From Primula veris (lineage: Eukaryota > Streptophyta > Magnoliopsida > Ericales > Primulaceae): a DNA stretch of 64,000 bases. The first letter of the stretch is position 1. Every line of letters starts with the position of its first letter. The position numbers and the translations under genes are program-made. The stretch covers positions 24,116,126-24,180,125 of the forward strand of contig OY821747.1 of the NCBI GenBank assembly GCA_963682055.1, written 5' to 3'. Positions 61,480-64,000 of this stretch are shown piece after piece. The notes beneath the pieces are model-generated. The model had not been told where the DNA came from and searched no databases. It was given only the letters and a program-made list of their open reading frames with translations.

Positions 61480-62345
61480 CAGTCTGAATACAAGAAATAT
61501 GAACTCTTGAATACAATAGCTCAGACTGTTTTTTAATAATAAACGCAATTGATCTCTAAAAACCTAACAAAAACCTACATTGTGTTACAGAAACAGTCTG
61601 AGTTATTATATAACAAGAATACAATAGCTCAGACTGTTTATAATAACTCAGACTGTTTTCTGTAACTCTAGAATACAATAGCTCAGACTGTTTTTAAAAA
61701 CAGTCTGAATACAAGAAAAAACAGTATGAACTCTTGAATTTTAACAATACAAAATCATACAGAATAGTCTGAATTATTATAATAAACACTGTTTTTTAAA
61801 ACAGTCTGAATACAAGAAAAAAGCAGTATGAAGTATTGAATTTTAATAATAAACGCAATTGATCTCTAAAAACCTAACAAAAACCTACATTGTGTTACAA
61901 AAAACAGTCTGATTTATTATATAACAAGAATACAATAGCTCAGACTGTTTATAATAACTCAGACTATTTTCTGTAACTCTAGAATAAATAGCTCAGACTG
62001 TTTTTAAAAACAGTCCGAATACAAGAAAAAACAGTATGAACTCTTGAATTTTAACAATACAAAATCATACAGAACAGTCTGAATTATTATAATAAACACT
62101 GTTTTTTAAAACAGTCTGAATGTAAGAAAAAAACAGTATGAAGTATTGAATTTTAATAATAAACGCAATTGATCTCTAAAAACCTAACCAAAACATGCAT
62201 TGTGTTACAGAAAACAGTCTGAGTTATTATATAACAAGAAATACAGTAGCTCAGACTGTTTATTAATAACTCAGACTGTTTTCTATAACTCTTGAATACA
62301 ATAGCTCAAACTGTTTTTTTAAAACAGTCTGAATAAATCATACAT
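61480..62345. repeat. Motif-rich tandem array, unit about 310 bp, upstream of the transposase
   Basis: Units start with TAATAATAAACGCAATTGAT at 61,535, 61,844 and 62,154; the third is partial. Each unit carries about ten motif copies, including the perfect or near-perfect palindrome at 61,683-61,708. The array lies in the leader or promoter-proximal region of the transposase gene. Confidence 0.93.
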
Positions 62346-62469
62346 TGTGTTAGAAAATTCTGATTTATTATTTATTATAATAAATCTCTAAAACCTAAAT
62401 TGAGCAAAGCAATTTGAGCTAAACTCAGCAAGAAAAACGAAGCTAGCAATAAAAAAAACAGTTTGAAGA

Positions 62470-62763
62470 GAGAGAACCTGTCTGTCGAGAGAGAGATATA
62501 TACAGAAATTTGATAAAATTCGTTTAGTGAGAGAGATATACAGCTAATAGTGTATATAGATGGTTTAGAGAGAGAGAGATGGAGAGAAACGGTTTAGAGA
62601 GAGAGAGAGATACAACTGTTTAAAAAAACAGAATATGTATAGTATATATATTGGACCAATCCTTAATTAGTTTCATAAATAATGGACCAATACTTAAATG
62701 AATTTTATAGCTGGACCAATCCTTAAATACTTTTGTTTTCGTGGACCAATCTTTAATTTTCTC
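62470..62763 (-). repeat. Right terminal inverted repeat with about 30 bp periodic GGACCAAT boxes
   Basis: GGACCAAT-CTTAA boxes start at 62,653, 62,684, 62,713 and 62,743 (spacing 31, 29, 30 bp). The GA-rich tract 62,470-62,615 mirrors the CT tract of the left end. Each box contains CCAAT. The transposase gene reads leftward out of this repeat. Confidence 0.88.
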
Positions 62764-63858
62764 TTTTAGGTATTTCTAATTGAATGCTTGAAAAATTAAG
62801 TTAAACTTCAATTCATTATAAAAATGTAATGTCACAATACGAGGATAAACCAATTATAGGAGGCAAAAACATCGGTATACCTAAGTCATATAAATTACAC
62901 AAATATTATACGTCCTCTGATTCTTGAAGAGACTTACCGGGGTGATTAATCTAACTCGACAGAGCCGGCCCAAAAAATATATTTTTTTTGGGTTGCCTTG
63001 TTTATTTTTATTTTGTTTTGCCTATTTAAATAAAACCGTGAAAAAACATAGTATAAATTTTATTTTTTTCGAGAAATTATTTGCCCTTATGGTGGGATGT
63101 CTAGTCCACTCGGACTATTTACATTTCCTCAAGACCGACGCTATACTTCAATATACATGCATCAAACGAATGTAACTAAGTATTTGCAATGTTAGTGCGT
63201 GTCAAAAAATCTTTATCTGTATCATCTCTCTTATTTTTATTTATGGAGGGTCTAAAATTCATAATTCATGACGTACTTATAGCATAAGCTACGCGATGTA
63301 AATAATTATTTTCCTCAACTTATGAGACGGATCAACGACCTTTAAAGAGTTTTTGCATTAATGTCAAAAAAATCTAGACGTATATCAATATCACCCAAGT
63401 AAATAAAAGATATAAACGAAGGAGCATAATTAATTACTCCACAAAATAAATCCTGGTTCCGTCAATGTAGGCATAATTCATTTTGGAGGCATGTGTTGCA
63501 AACTGAATTTTGTCCGTATTAAAACATTAAGCTTACTCAAATTAAAAAATTTACAAAAGATATATAGTGAATTTAAATATGCACAAATATATCTTTGGAG
63601 TATAAACATTGGAAATGATTTATGTAAGCAGGTGGAATGTCGTTCTCAAATCAAGGACAATCACTTGATGCATTGTCAAAACCAGGGACGGGCAAAAAAT
63701 TCGTAAAGTCAATCCGTAACTTAATCTATATGGACTGGGACGTGTTGAACGCGTCCAAAAAAAATATTAATCACCTCCTGCCCAATCCGTTATATATTTT
63801 GCGGGTAGGGTTGAGGTTTCTAAACCGCGGGTTAATCCACCCAACCCGTTTCGGCCCG

Positions 63859-63899
<41 letters not shown>

Positions 63900-64000
63900 T
63901 AAATACATATATTTATTTATACATTGTGTGTATTTAAAGATATCAACTTTTTATTTTTGTTATATTTTAGTTTTGTTATTTGTTCGCGAATGCTCTAAAA
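62764..64000. other. Flank to the right of the MULE; TA microsatellite at 63,861-63,896
   Basis: No gene is recognised. The stretch 63,670-63,858 has CGGG-rich phrases (GGGACGGGCAAAA, GCGGGTAGGGTTGAGG, AACCCGTTTCGGCCCG) that look like a small repeat element, followed by a (TA)n run of 36 bp. The GC-rich phrase is reminiscent of 21,565-21,630. Confidence 0.5.

Larger units (their letters stand above)
50663..62763. mobile_element. MuDR-type Mutator-like element, 12.1 kb, two convergent genes
   Basis: The left end reads GGGTAAATTTTGGATTGCTC and the complemented right end GAGAAAATTAAAGATTGGTC. The two align without gaps at their tips. Similarity continues through ATGAAAACACAAGTATTTAAG and GAAACTAATTAAGGATTGGT on the left and their counterparts on the right, with an indel. 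Inside are a transposase gene reading leftward from the right TIR and a DUF1985/Ulp1 gene reading rightward from the left TIR, the mudrA/mudrB layout. ULP-like genes inside MULEs are known from plants. No 9 bp target duplication is visible: the flanks TTATGTCTT and TTTTAGGTA agree at only about 4 of 9 positions. Confidence 0.93.

Overview
This is nuclear DNA of a flowering plant, almost certainly a eudicot. It has intron-bearing genes with GT..AG junctions, AT-rich spacers, TA/CA microsatellites and many plant transposons (copia, gypsy-type LTRs, Stowaway-like MITEs, a Mutator-like element). The species cannot be named from the sequence. Gene models were assembled by eye from splice signals, reading phase and protein resemblance.

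Layout. 1-281: a 22-25 bp minisatellite. 0.95-2.46 kb: a decayed copia integrase. 2.98-4.0 kb: a possible element with inverted ends. About 4.0-9.0 kb: a non-coding LTR element with a primer-binding site and a polypurine tract. 9.1-17.2 kb (+): a 15-exon gene for a TOM20-like/TPR-like protein built by internal duplication. 18.07-19.32 kb: a solo LTR with perfect target duplications. 20.06-26.0 kb: a broken copia element split by a younger 2.5 kb LTR element. 27.6-30.9 kb (-): an intact six-exon plastid chorismate mutase gene. 31-35.5 kb: decayed elements, a tandem duplication, a PPR fragment, a MITE and a 1.07 kb foldback element. 36.1-45.35 kb: two unequal inverted copies of an element carrying a plant-mobile-domain (PMD) gene, now a pseudogene. 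47.6-49.7 kb (+): an AlgH/YqgE (UPF0301) gene with a single in-frame TAG.

50,663-62,763 is the most interesting part: a 12.1 kb MuDR-type element with terminal inverted repeats and two convergent genes. On the minus strand is an apparently intact MURA transposase (719 aa). On the plus strand is a multi-exon gene with a DUF1985/PMD-like N-terminus, an acidic coiled-coil middle and a C48/Ulp1 peptidase end, carrying several frame lesions. All introns and untranslated parts of this element, and nothing else in the window, are packed with an 8-12 bp word (TCAGACTGTTT or its complement AAACAGTCTGA), by eye of the order of 150-200 copies. Many lie as head-to-head pairs able to form hairpins. The pattern resembles that of Arabidopsis VANDAL elements, whose VANC anti-silencing proteins bind short motifs dense in the non-coding parts of their own family. 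A similar self-recognition system, with a different motif, is the leading hypothesis here.
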